Below are positions 1 to 8,186 of a stretch of DNA of 64,000 bases, piece by piece. The notes under the pieces were generated by a model. The model did no database searches. It saw only the letters and a list, made by a program, of their open reading frames with translations, and was not told the DNA's origin. Position 1 is the stretch's first letter. Each line of letters starts with the position of its first letter. The position numbers and the translations under genes are program-made. The stretch comes from Pontibacter silvestris (lineage in GTDB: Bacteria; Bacteroidota; Bacteroidia; Cytophagales; Hymenobacteraceae): positions 1 through 64,000 of the forward strand of contig NZ_JAJJWI010000021.1 in NCBI RefSeq assembly GCF_020907275.1, read 5' to 3'.

Positions 1-33
1 TGCATCTAAATCGCAACTCGAGTTAGCTATAAT

Positions 34-75
34 AAAAGCCTCGGTCTCAGCAATGTTGCTGAAGCCGAGGCTTTT
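34..75 (-). terminator. Terminator hairpin after proline dehydrogenase
   Basis: An 11-base arm AAAAGCCTCGG (34-44) pairs with CCGAGGCTTTT (65-75), and an inner CAGCAA/TTGCTG stem (48-53/56-61) closes the loop. Read on the minus strand it ends in a T tract, 20 bases after the proline dehydrogenase stop codon. Confidence 0.8.
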
Positions 76-94
76 GCATGTTCCTGTGTGGTGG

Positions 95-1285
95 TTATTT
101 TTTAGCTTCTTTGCGGCGCTTCATTTCATTATGGATGAGAGTCAGTTCTCGGCTAGTCTGTCCGGCGATAGCTGTATTTTCATTCGCACGGCGCAGCAGG
201 TAAGGCATCACAGCCTCTACTGGCCCGTAAGGAACATATTTTGCCACATTATAGCCTGCCTTGGCCAGGTTATACGAAAGGTTATCGCTCATGCCGTACA
301 ACTGCGAAAAATAAACGCGCTTATCACTTGGGGCAATGTTGTTTTCCCGCATAAGGTCCATTAGCAGATAACAACTGGCCTCGTTATGAGTCCCTGCACA
401 GAAAGCTACGTGGTCTATATGCGCCGTACAGAAACGTAACGCATCATTATACATTTTGTCAGAAGCTTCTTTAGTAGAATTAATGGGACTTATGTAACCC
501 TGTGCCTGCGCACGTTTCCGCTCTTTTTCCATATAGGCACCGCGCACTGGCTTTAAGCCTAACACGTATCCACCATCCAAGGCGTTTTTGTAATCACGCT
601 TTATGGCGTCCAGGCGGTCGTGCCGATACATTTGATACGTATTATAAACGATGGCCTTCTCTTTATTGTAGCGTTCCATCATTTCGTAAGAGATATTGTC
701 TATTGTTTCCTGAATCCAGCTTTCCTCAGCATCCACAAACACGCTTACATCAGCCTTATGGCATTGCTTGCAGATAGCATCTACTCGTTCACGGCCTCGC
801 TCAAATGCACCTCGCTCATCGGTGGTTAGTTCCTCGCGTGCCTGAACCTTCTCCAGTAGTGTAGGGGCAATGAGGCCGGTTATCTTGAATACAGTGAAAG
901 GAATGTATTTATTATTATCTCTGGCTTTTTCTACGGTTTTGATTATCTCGTCTCTTGTTTTGTCAAAGCTTGCTTCATTTTCTTCACCTTCTACTGAATA
1001 ATCCAGAACGGTACCTATACCAAACTGACTTAGTTCTTCTATGGTCCGTTCTGCCTCCTGCAGATTCTCACCACCGCAGAAATGCTTGAAGATGGTCGGC
1101 TTTATAATGAATTTAATAGGCAAGTGCAGGTTAATAGCTGCATTAAGCAAGCCTCCCCCAATTTTAACAAATGCATTGCTGTTCATAGACTTAAACAGCA
1201 GGTATGTTTCATATAACTCAGCATCTGATTTAGATGCAAAAGCAATAGCGGTATTATCGAAAGATACTTGGGGAATAGTGTTCAT
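95..1285 (-). CDS. putA: Proline dehydrogenase (monofunctional)
   Basis: Oxidises L-proline to pyrroline-5-carboxylate with FAD, feeding electrons to quinones; the first step of proline use as carbon and nitrogen source. At 396 residues it is the monofunctional enzyme and lacks the P5C dehydrogenase half of bifunctional PutA. The beta/alpha-barrel core is visible, with substrate and flavin regions such as FVDAEESW, LKPVRGAYME and the C-terminal VPYGPVEAVMPYLLRRANEN. An upstream in-frame ATG at 1327 exists, but the promoter -7 box lies at 1309-1316, so transcription would begin after it; the start at 1285 (MNTIPQVSF) fits. It stands alone, followed by a strong terminator. No regulator is nearby. 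Confidence 0.93.
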   Translation of the reverse strand: MNTIPQVSFDNTAIAFASKSDAELYETYLLFKSMNSNAFVKIGGGLLNAAINLHLPIKFIIKPTIFKHFCGGENLQEAERTIEELSQFGIGTVLDYSVEGEENEASFDKTRDEIIKTVEKARDNNKYIPFTVFKITGLIAPTLLEKVQAREELTTDERGAFERGRERVDAICKQCHKADVSVFVDAEESWIQETIDNISYEMMERYNKEKAIVYNTYQMYRHDRLDAIKRDYKNALDGGYVLGLKPVRGAYMEKERKRAQAQGYISPINSTKEASDKMYNDALRFCTAHIDHVAFCAGTHNEASCYLLMDLMRENNIAPSDKRVYFSQLYGMSDNLSYNLAKAGYNVAKYVPYGPVEAVMPYLLRRANENTAIAGQTSRELTLIHNEMKRRKEAKK

Positions 1286-1308
1286 TAGTAATGTTAAAAA
1301 AAGTTGCG

Positions 1309-1339
1309 CAAATATAGCGCAAAGCAAATGGTTAGCAAT
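1309..1339 (-). promoter_or_regulatory. Bacteroidota-type promoter for proline dehydrogenase
   Basis: On the minus strand ATTG (1339-1336) is followed by exactly 19 bases and then TATATTTG (1316-1309), matching the Bacteroidota consensus TTTG-N19-TAnnTTTG in all but the first -33 base. Transcription would start near 1303, about 18 bases before the ATG at 1285. Confidence 0.75.
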
Positions 1340-1657
1340 TGGTTGTTATACTTCTAATATGACTACAACGACGGGATTGAGCTCCTAAAGTTTACTTGAG
1401 AGATTTTTATTTCTCTTTAAATAATAAAAATAAAGAAGGTGGGGCATCAGGTAGCATAGTCAGCAATGTTATTAAGGATGCCTGCGGCAAAGCTTTAAGA
1501 GCGCAAAGCACAATCAAACTGGGCCATAAAAGAACATCAGGCTACGAATAAAAACAGATAATGCTATTTTTGATGTCGCTTTTTTCTTTTATTTGACTTT
1601 GAAGAGCTTTTGAAAGCTTGTAGATAACAAATGATATTAGCGTACTAAAAACATAGC
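1340..1657. other. Intergenic region between proline dehydrogenase and aroB
   Basis: No coding or RNA gene is supported in these 318 bases. TATTTTTG at 1565-1572 resembles a Bacteroidota -7 box for the downstream aroB, but no TTG-like -33 element lies at the expected distance, so the aroB promoter is only tentative. Confidence 0.4.
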
Positions 1658-2695
1658 GTGACAGAACATATACACATTGGCCATGATGCATTGCGGCGAC
1701 TGGAAGAGTTATTGCAGAACCGCGCCTTTACAAAAGTAGCAGTACTAGTAGATGAAAATACTTTCCGCGACTGCTATCCGTTGCTAATGCCGCACTTACC
1801 TGAGCACGAGCTTATACAGGTAAAAAGCGGAGAAGCACATAAAACCCTTGAAACCTGTGCCTACATTTGGCAGCGCATGACAGAGCTGCACCTGGACCGG
1901 TGGTCGGTACTGGTGAACTTAGGAGGAGGCGTTATTGGCGATATGGGGGGCTTTTGTGCAGCCGTATTTAAGCGAGGCCTGCATTTTGTACAGGTGCCTA
2001 CCACACTGCTGGCGCAGGTAGATGCCAGTGTGGGCGGTAAAACAGGTATTGACTTTGATGGCCTCAAAAATCATATAGGTGTTTACAAAGAGCCACGCGC
2101 TGTGCTCATTAACCCTGCTTTTTTACAGACGCTGCCACAGCGGCAGGTAAAATCAGGTTATGCAGAAATTGTAAAGCATTGGTTTATTGCTGATAAAGCT
2201 AAGTTCCAGGAGCAACGCCACATTGGGTTGTTCACAGAAGACTGGGAGGATCTGATACGACATTCCGTAGAAATAAAAGCTCAGGTAGTAAAAGCAGACC
2301 CTTTAGAAGGTGGTTACCGCAAAGTGCTGAACTTTGGACACACAGTAGGGCATGCACTGGAAACATACCTTATGGACCTGCCTGGCCGTGAGATACTACA
2401 TGGTGAGGCTATTGCAGTGGGGATGGTTTGTGAAGCTTTCATATCTAAGAAAAAAGAACTGCTATCAGAAGAAGAGTTTGATAAAATTGAAACTTTTCTG
2501 GTATCGGTATATGAGAAAGTATCTATAACGGAAGAAGACATTAAAAAAATTTCTGTACTGGCGCTACAGGATAAAAAAAACACGCGCTCTACTATTAACT
2601 GTACCTTGTTGCAAGGGATTGGCCATGCTGTGTATGATCAGCCTATTACATTGCAGGAAATTGAAGAATCTTTACGTCACTACCAACTATCATGA
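1658..2695 (+). CDS. aroB: 3-dehydroquinate synthase
   Basis: Second step of the shikimate pathway: converts DAHP to 3-dehydroquinate in an NAD- and Zn-dependent reaction in the cytoplasm. Diagnostic segments are the NAD-binding GGGVIGDMGGF, the PTTLLAQVDASVGGKTGID block, and the metal-binding glutamate and histidines in YAEIVKHW, LNFGHTVGHALE and LHGEAIAVGM. The 345-residue length is normal for the family. The start is a GTG; no earlier start gives a better N-terminus. The stop codon overlaps the aroA start as ATGA (2692-2695), so the two are translationally coupled and form a two-gene shikimate operon. Confidence 0.95.
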   Translation: MTEHIHIGHDALRRLEELLQNRAFTKVAVLVDENTFRDCYPLLMPHLPEHELIQVKSGEAHKTLETCAYIWQRMTELHLDRWSVLVNLGGGVIGDMGGFCAAVFKRGLHFVQVPTTLLAQVDASVGGKTGIDFDGLKNHIGVYKEPRAVLINPAFLQTLPQRQVKSGYAEIVKHWFIADKAKFQEQRHIGLFTEDWEDLIRHSVEIKAQVVKADPLEGGYRKVLNFGHTVGHALETYLMDLPGREILHGEAIAVGMVCEAFISKKKELLSEEEFDKIETFLVSVYEKVSITEEDIKKISVLALQDKKNTRSTINCTLLQGIGHAVYDQPITLQEIEESLRHYQLS

Positions 2696-3939
2696 TATCA
2701 TTTAAAGCCTTAGCCTCTCTTTCACTTACGCACCCTACAGGCATTCTTAAGGAAAGTATAAACTTACCTGCTTCTAAAAGTGAGGCCAACCGTGCCTTGA
2801 TTATTGCTGCTTTGTCTGGTGAAGGAGCTGAGTTGCATAATTTATCGGAGGCCAACGACACTCAATTGCTTCAGCGGCTTTTAAAGAGTAATGAAGAAAC
2901 AATAAATGCAGAGGATGCCGGCACAGTAATGCGCTTCCTGACAGGGTATTATGCCGTTACAGGACAGGAAAAGATATTAACGGGTACAGCGCGTATGTGT
3001 CAGCGACCGATAAAAGTGCTGGTAGATGCACTACGTGAACTTGGGGCCAACATAGAATACCTGGGCGAGGAAGGTTATCCGCCGATGAAGATTGGCGGTT
3101 TTAAAGGTAATGGTAACAACAAACTGAAAGTTCGAAGCGACATAAGCAGCCAATATATTTCTTCTTTGTTGATGGTCGGGCCACTGCTGCCGGATGGGCT
3201 TGTATTGGAGCTGGAAGGGAAGATTGGGTCTCGTCCTTATATAGAAATGACGCTCTCGCTGATGCGCCACTTTGGCGTGAATGCCGACTTTACTGGCAAC
3301 ACCATCACTGTTCCGCATCAACAGTATAAGTCAGCAAGCTACAGTATTGAACCGGACTGGTCGGCAGCAAGTTACTGGTACAGTATGGTTGCATTGGCAC
3401 ATGAAGCAGAGATTGATTTGCCTGGGTTGCGGGAACAATCTTTTCAGGGAGACAGTGCTATTGCCGGTATAATGAAGCATTTAGGCGTTTACACGCAGTT
3501 TACAGAGCAAGGTGTACGGCTGTCTAAGCGTAAGCATGAGCATCATTTCTCCTTCGACTTTTCCGACTGCCCGGACCTTGCCCAAACTATTGTAGCTTTG
3601 TGTGCTGCCATGGGAGTAACCTTGGAGATGACAGGTGTAGAAAGCCTTCGGATTAAGGAAACGGATCGTATTCAGGCACTACAGATTGAAATTTTAAGTT
3701 TAGGTTGCTCTTTGCAGGAAGTAACTGATGGCGTTTTCCGCCTGGAGTTAGGCCTAATTGAAAACGACAGCTTTAGCTTCCGTACCTATGAAGATCATCG
3801 GATGGCTATGGCTTTTGCTCCACTGGCATTACTTCGGCCTACCATTATCCAGGAGCCACGAGTAGTGCGTAAGTCTTACCCAAGATACTGGGAAGATTTA
3901 CAAAAAGTAGGATTTGAGGTGACAGAGAGTGAAGAGTAA
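2692..3939 (+). CDS. aroA: 3-phosphoshikimate 1-carboxyvinyltransferase (EPSP synthase)
   Basis: Sixth shikimate step: transfers enolpyruvyl from PEP to shikimate 3-phosphate. Visible family motifs are PASKSEANRALI near the N-terminus (the lysine-serine pair binds both substrates), AGTVMRFLTGYYA, the DISSQYISSLL segment and KETDRIQAL toward the C-terminus, all in order for a two-domain inside-out barrel. At 415 residues it is slightly shorter than enteric AroA, as is usual in Bacteroidota. It overlaps aroB by four bases. A shared bidirectional terminator lies just after it. Confidence 0.94.
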   Translation: MISFKALASLSLTHPTGILKESINLPASKSEANRALIIAALSGEGAELHNLSEANDTQLLQRLLKSNEETINAEDAGTVMRFLTGYYAVTGQEKILTGTARMCQRPIKVLVDALRELGANIEYLGEEGYPPMKIGGFKGNGNNKLKVRSDISSQYISSLLMVGPLLPDGLVLELEGKIGSRPYIEMTLSLMRHFGVNADFTGNTITVPHQQYKSASYSIEPDWSAASYWYSMVALAHEAEIDLPGLREQSFQGDSAIAGIMKHLGVYTQFTEQGVRLSKRKHEHHFSFDFSDCPDLAQTIVALCAAMGVTLEMTGVESLRIKETDRIQALQIEILSLGCSLQEVTDGVFRLELGLIENDSFSFRTYEDHRMAMAFAPLALLRPTIIQEPRVVRKSYPRYWEDLQKVGFEVTESEE

Positions 3940-3949
3940 GGGACAAGCT

Positions 3950-3996
3950 AAAATGAAAGAGGGAGTAACTACTTATTTTACTCCCTCTTTCATTTT
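3950..3996. terminator. Bidirectional terminator between aroA and the metal-receptor gene
   Basis: AAAATGAAAGAGGGAGTAA (3950-3968) is the exact reverse complement of 3978-3996, with a 9-base loop. A and T tracts on either side allow it to work in both directions. It overlaps the stop codon of the convergent gene at 3990. Confidence 0.85.
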
Positions 3997-4784
3997 AGTT
4001 CTTGCTGTATCTCCTGTACTAGTTGCTGTAAATAAGCTGATGCATATAATAACCTGCTGCCGTACCAGCTAAACATCTCCCCATCAATAACTTTTATATG
4101 TGCCTGTGGGCACAGGGCCTTAAACTCAGCAATGTGCTTTTCTTTAAAGGGATAAGGCTCAGAAGACAAAAGCACAAGCTGTGGATTTGCCTGCTGAAGT
4201 CGTTCTGGCGTTATTTCAGGATAACGTGCTAACCCTGTGAAAGTATTAATAAAGCCACATTTTTGTAGTATGTGGTCAATAAAGTTTTCGTCGCCAACAG
4301 CCATATAGGGCTCTCGCCATATAAAGTAAACTGTGCTGATAGCAGGAGTGAATGGCTGCAGGTTATTAAAAGCTTGGGTAATAGATTGTGTTATTTCTCC
4401 AGCTTTAGATTCTGTTCCAGTCAGCAGTCCTACTTGCTGTATCATATGCAGCGCATCTTCTAAGGTATAAATATCGCTCATCCATACCTGGTGCTTTTGG
4501 CGCAGTTGCGCTACACCTTCCTTATAATTTTCTTCTTTATTACCGATGATCAGGTCAGGCTGTAGCTTATCAATTTTTTCAAAGTGAAAGTTCTTGGTGC
4601 CGCCAATGACGGCCTTCTGCTTTGTTTGTTCTTTGGGGTGAATACAAAATTTCGTTACGCCCACAACACGACTGCCCAGGCCCAGTGAAAAAAGAAGCTC
4701 TGTTTGCGAAGGCACCAGCGATATAATACGCTGAGGCACTTTCTGCAACAAAACCTGTTGTCCCATTTGATCGGTGAAAATCAA
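3990..4784 (-). CDS. Helical-backbone metal receptor (BtuF/FhuD-like)
   Basis: Resembles periplasmic binding proteins of ABC importers for cobalamin, haem or siderophores (PF01497). The N-terminal PQRIISLVPSQTELLFSLGLG and LQPDLIIGNKEEN segments, the central long helix region and the GFINTFTGLARYPEITPE segment fit that fold. Unlike classical BtuF or FhuD, no signal peptide or lipobox is present: the protein begins MIFTDQMGQQVLLQKVPQR, directly at the fold. No permease or ATPase gene lies beside it and no cobalamin riboswitch is visible upstream, so the ligand cannot be assigned. Family call is firm; function is not. Confidence 0.8.
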   Translation of the reverse strand: MIFTDQMGQQVLLQKVPQRIISLVPSQTELLFSLGLGSRVVGVTKFCIHPKEQTKQKAVIGGTKNFHFEKIDKLQPDLIIGNKEENYKEGVAQLRQKHQVWMSDIYTLEDALHMIQQVGLLTGTESKAGEITQSITQAFNNLQPFTPAISTVYFIWREPYMAVGDENFIDHILQKCGFINTFTGLARYPEITPERLQQANPQLVLLSSEPYPFKEKHIAEFKALCPQAHIKVIDGEMFSWYGSRLLYASAYLQQLVQEIQQELK

Positions 4785-4850
4785 TTTATTAAATCTAAGA
4801 TGGAAATGATGAACAATAAACTGTGGTATAAGTTTTATATTGTAGCTGAT

Positions 4851-5087
4851 CTAATGAAAGTACAGCCGCTTATATTCTTTCCACCCCCAAAAAGGTACAA
4901 AAGCTTTGAATGTTTCACTAACTGATAAGCCAACAGTTTTTCTGCGGATGTTAATAACTATGCTTAAGTGTAGGATGAGCGCCAGGAGTATTAAAGCTAT
5001 GTTTTTCATTTCTCTGGACTGCAACAGGAACAGCGCTAACCAGAACCAGGGCAGAATCATTAATATCCAGAATGCGTAGCGGTTCAT
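4851..5087 (-). CDS. Small membrane protein, two predicted transmembrane segments
   Basis: A 78-residue protein of unknown function. The first half is two hydrophobic stretches (about residues 6-22 and 29-46) separated by a short polar turn with Arg-Glu. The C-terminal 30 residues are polar and aromatic, including FVPFWGWKEYKRLYF. No family is recognised. It stands alone between the metal-receptor gene and the M42 peptidase, on the same strand as both. Coding status rests on its membrane-like composition and clean ATG, so confidence is moderate. Confidence 0.5.
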   Translation of the reverse strand: MNRYAFWILMILPWFWLALFLLQSREMKNIALILLALILHLSIVINIRRKTVGLSVSETFKAFVPFWGWKEYKRLYFH

Positions 5088-5136
5088 CTTGTTTCAAATT
5101 TATGCTCTAAGCCATTTATGAAAGAGATAAAATGAA

Positions 5137-5168
5137 AAACCTCCGGGGTGTTTATGCCCTGGAGGTTT
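5137..5168 (-). terminator. Terminator hairpin after the M42 peptidase
   Basis: AAACCTCC (5137-5144) pairs with GGAGGTTT (5161-5168), extended inward by GGG/CCC. On the minus strand it lies 20 bases after the peptidase stop and is followed by a T tract. Confidence 0.65.
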
Positions 5169-5188
5169 AAAATATAGAAATGTGTTTA

Positions 5189-6259
5189 CTAACTCAGGTA
5201 ACGGAAATCCTGCTTGTCTTCTATCTTAAGCAGTGTTTCATAGATCATTTTTGTTACGTTTTCCACATCATCCTTATGTACAGTTTCTACTGTAGTATGC
5301 ATGTATTTAAGTGGAAGAGAAATCAAAGCAGAGGCCACACCTGCATTTGAATAGGCGAAAGCATCTGTGTCAGTACCCGTAGCACGCGAAACAGCAGCAC
5401 GCTGGAATGGAATACCCTTTTCTTGAGCTGTGTTGATAATCAAGTCCCGTACGTTGTTTTGTACGGCTGGGCCATAGGCAATAACGGGGCCTTTGCCACA
5501 GTGAATATCGCCACTGGTTTTCTTATCATACATCGGAGATTGTGTGTCATGTGTCACATCGGTGATAATGGCAACATCAGGTTTAATGCGGTGGGCAATC
5601 ATTTCGGCACCACGCAAGCCTATTTCTTCCTGCACTGCATTTACAATGTATAAGCCGAAAGGTAATTGCTTATTGTTTTCTTTTAACATACGGGCCACTT
5701 CTGCAATCATAAAGCCACCGATGCGGTTATCAAGGGCACGGCCTACGTAGTAGCGGTCGTTCATTACAGTAAATTCGTCTTCGAATGTAACTACACAGCC
5801 TACATGAATACCCATTGCCTCTACCTCTTCACGGTTACTGGCTCCACAGTCTAAGAAAACAGTTTCTACCGTTGGGGCTTTGTCATTTTCAACTTTACGC
5901 ACGTGTATAGCGGGCCAGCCGAAAACTGCTTTTACAACCCCCTTATTGGTATAAATGTTGACACGTTTAGAAGGAGCTATAAGGGCATCAGAGCCTCCAT
6001 TTCTTCTCACGTAAATGTACCCTTCCGGCGTTATATAGTTAACAAACCAGGAAATTTCATCGGCATGAGCTTCAATCACTACTTTATATTCTGCCTCTGG
6101 GTTAATTACACCAACCACAGTGCCATAGGTGTCTACGAAATAGTCATCAATGTATGGCTTCATGTATTCCAGCCATAGTTTCTGGCCTTCTGCCTCAAAG
6201 CCTGTAGGGGAGGAGTTGTTTAGGTATTTCTGTAAAAAGTCAAACGATTCTTGTCGCAT
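5189..6259 (-). CDS. M42-family metallo-aminopeptidase
   Basis: Cytosolic dinuclear zinc or cobalt aminopeptidase of the glutamyl aminopeptidase/TET type, trimming N-terminal residues from peptides. Metal ligands are all visible in order: His65 in EAHADE, Asp177 in ALDNRIGG, Glu212 next to catalytic Glu211 in QEEIGLRG, Asp234 in ITDVTHD and His321 in YMHTTVETVH. The length of 356 fits the family (often annotated as endoglucanase M by mistake). It is monocistronic, with its own terminator. Nothing suggests a special substrate. Confidence 0.92.
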   Translation of the reverse strand: MRQESFDFLQKYLNNSSPTGFEAEGQKLWLEYMKPYIDDYFVDTYGTVVGVINPEAEYKVVIEAHADEISWFVNYITPEGYIYVRRNGGSDALIAPSKRVNIYTNKGVVKAVFGWPAIHVRKVENDKAPTVETVFLDCGASNREEVEAMGIHVGCVVTFEDEFTVMNDRYYVGRALDNRIGGFMIAEVARMLKENNKQLPFGLYIVNAVQEEIGLRGAEMIAHRIKPDVAIITDVTHDTQSPMYDKKTSGDIHCGKGPVIAYGPAVQNNVRDLIINTAQEKGIPFQRAAVSRATGTDTDAFAYSNAGVASALISLPLKYMHTTVETVHKDDVENVTKMIYETLLKIEDKQDFRYLS

Positions 6260-6370
6260 AGGTTTTAATTAGAATTTTTGATCAAGAGTTATAAATCAGC
6301 GGAAGCTAAAATACTACAAAAGGTATATGTACGTACACTTTTAAAATTGCAGATGTTCAATCCACAACTT

Positions 6371-7930
6371 TTAAAGAGGAATATTTCCATGTTTCTTTCG
6401 AGGGAGCTTCACAACCTTATTTTCAAGCATTTTAAAGGCTTTGATTAGCTTAGTACGTGTTTCTGACGGCAGAATTACTTCATCAATAAAGCCTCTGTGA
6501 GCAGCACGGTAAGGCGTGGCAAACTTATCTTTATATTCCTGTACTTTCTCTGCCAGCTTGGCCCCGGGGTTATCGGCAGCGGCAATTTCGCGTTTAAAAA
6601 TGATTTCAGCAGCTCCCTGTGCACCCATTACAGCAATCTCAGCAGTAGGCCAAGCGTAATTCATGTCAGCGCCAATGTGTTTTGAGTTCATCACATCGTA
6701 GGCACCGCCATAGGCTTTTCGGGTAATAACCGTTATGCGTGGAACAGTAGCTTCGCAGAATGCATACAATAGCTTTGCTCCATTTATGATGATGCCCCGC
6801 CACTCCTGGTCAGTGCCTGGCAGGAAACCGGGTACATCTTCCAGCACCAGCAACGGAATATTAAAGCTGTCGCAGAAACGCACAAATCGTGCTGCTTTGG
6901 TACTGGCGTTAATATCTAACACACCTGCCAGCACAGCAGGTTGGTTGCCCACAATACCAATACTACGGCCACCTAACCGGGCAAAGCCTACCACAATGTT
7001 TTCTCCGAAATTTTTATGTACTTCAAAGAAAGAATCCGTGTCGATAATACCATCAATCACCTCACGCATGTCGTAAGGTTGATTTGGATTTTCCGGGACA
7101 ATAGTATTTAGTTTCTCACGGTTTTTGTCAGCGGCAGGCTCATAAGGCAGGGCAGGGGGGAGATCTTCGCAGTTTTGTGGAATATAACTGAGCAACTTTT
7201 TGATGTAGTTGATGCACTCTACTTCGTTAGCACAGGAAAAATGGGTAACGCCACTTTTAGTGCTGTGAGTGCTGGCACCCCCAAGTTCTTCAGAAGTAAC
7301 GGTTTCATGCGTTACTGTTTTTACTACATTAGGGCCGGTTACAAACATGTAAGAGGTGTTCTCCACCATCATAACAAAATCTGTAATGGCAGGGGAATAT
7401 ACGGCACCACCTGCACAGGGGCCCATAATAGCAGATATCTGTGGAATAACCCCAGAAGCTAGGGTGTTGCGGTAAAAGATATCAGCGTAGCCACCTAATG
7501 ATACCACTCCTTCTTGTATGCGGGCACCACCAGAGTCATTTAAACCAATAAGGGGAGCTCCGTTTTTCATCGCAAGCTCCATGATCTTTACAATCTTTTC
7601 TGCGTGTGTTTCAGAAAGAGAACCTCCTAATACAGTAAAGTCCTGAGAATACACATAGACCAGCCTGCCATTTATAGTGCCATAACCTGTTACGACACCA
7701 TCACCTAAATAATACTGCTTGTCCAGCCCAAAGTCTTTAGAGCGGTGCATAACAAACTTTCCAATCTCTTCAAACGAGTCCTCATCCAGCAGAAGGTGGA
7801 GCCTTTCCCGTGCTGTTAGCTTGCCCTTCGCATGTTGTGCTTCTACTCTGTCGTGCCCACCTCCTAACAGTGCCTCGGCATTCTTACGCTCCAATATTTC
7901 TAATTGGCTTTTTCTGATTTCTCCTGCCAT
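6371..7930 (-). CDS. Acyl-CoA carboxylase carboxyltransferase (beta) subunit
   Basis: Transfers the carboxyl group from biotin to an acyl-CoA, most likely propionyl-CoA (PccB-like), giving methylmalonyl-CoA; the same family includes methylmalonyl-CoA decarboxylase alpha subunit (MmdA). The two crotonase-like halves show the oxyanion-hole segments: [20 protein letters not shown] in the N half, and [15 protein letters not shown] with [16 protein letters not shown] in the C half. The length of 519 is typical. No biotin carrier, biotin carboxylase or sodium-pump subunit is adjacent, so the partner proteins are elsewhere and carboxylase versus decarboxylase cannot be settled from context. Confidence 0.9.
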   Translation of the reverse strand: MAGEIRKSQLEILERKNAEALLGGGHDRVEAQHAKGKLTARERLHLLLDEDSFEEIGKFVMHRSKDFGLDKQYYLGDGVVTGYGTINGRLVYVYSQDFTVLGGSLSETHAEKIVKIMELAMKNGAPLIGLNDSGGARIQEGVVSLGGYADIFYRNTLASGVIPQISAIMGPCAGGAVYSPAITDFVMMVENTSYMFVTGPNVVKTVTHETVTSEELGGASTHSTKSGVTHFSCANEVECINYIKKLLSYIPQNCEDLPPALPYEPAADKNREKLNTIVPENPNQPYDMREVIDGIIDTDSFFEVHKNFGENIVVGFARLGGRSIGIVGNQPAVLAGVLDINASTKAARFVRFCDSFNIPLLVLEDVPGFLPGTDQEWRGIIINGAKLLYAFCEATVPRITVITRKAYGGAYDVMNSKHIGADMNYAWPTAEIAVMGAQGAAEIIFKREIAAADNPGAKLAEKVQEYKDKFATPYRAAHRGFIDEVILPSETRTKLIKAFKMLENKVVKLPRKKHGNIPL

Positions 7931-8133
7931 GCAATTTCTACAACTAGGTTTAGTTTGTTAAAAATTGTTCAAATCACAATTTAATAAAATTACTGTACAA
8001 AGTGCAGGAGATATAGGGAATTACTATGCTGCTAACAGAAGCTTTAATCTCTTTAGATTTGGCTTTTATAATTTGTCATACACAAAAACAGATATACAGT
8101 TCTTTTAATTGACAGGAAACAGCAAACAGGCAA

Positions 8134-8171
8134 AAAAATAAGGGCTGTCTAATTAGACAGCCCTTATTTTT
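8134..8171. terminator. Terminator after clpC
   Basis: A perfect 38-base palindrome: AAAAATAAGGGCTGTCTAA (8134-8152) abuts its reverse complement (8153-8171). The T tract on the minus strand lies 16 bases after the clpC stop. Confidence 0.85.
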
Positions 8172-8186
8172 ATACTTTAATATATA

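Noticed and set aside
53..364. Plus-strand 103-codon open frame over the proline dehydrogenase end
   Set aside because: It is antisense to a clear enzyme gene, crosses its terminator and has no family features.
3990..4850. Cobalamin riboswitch upstream of the BtuF-like gene
   Set aside because: The gap to the next gene is too short and lacks the B12-box sequence.
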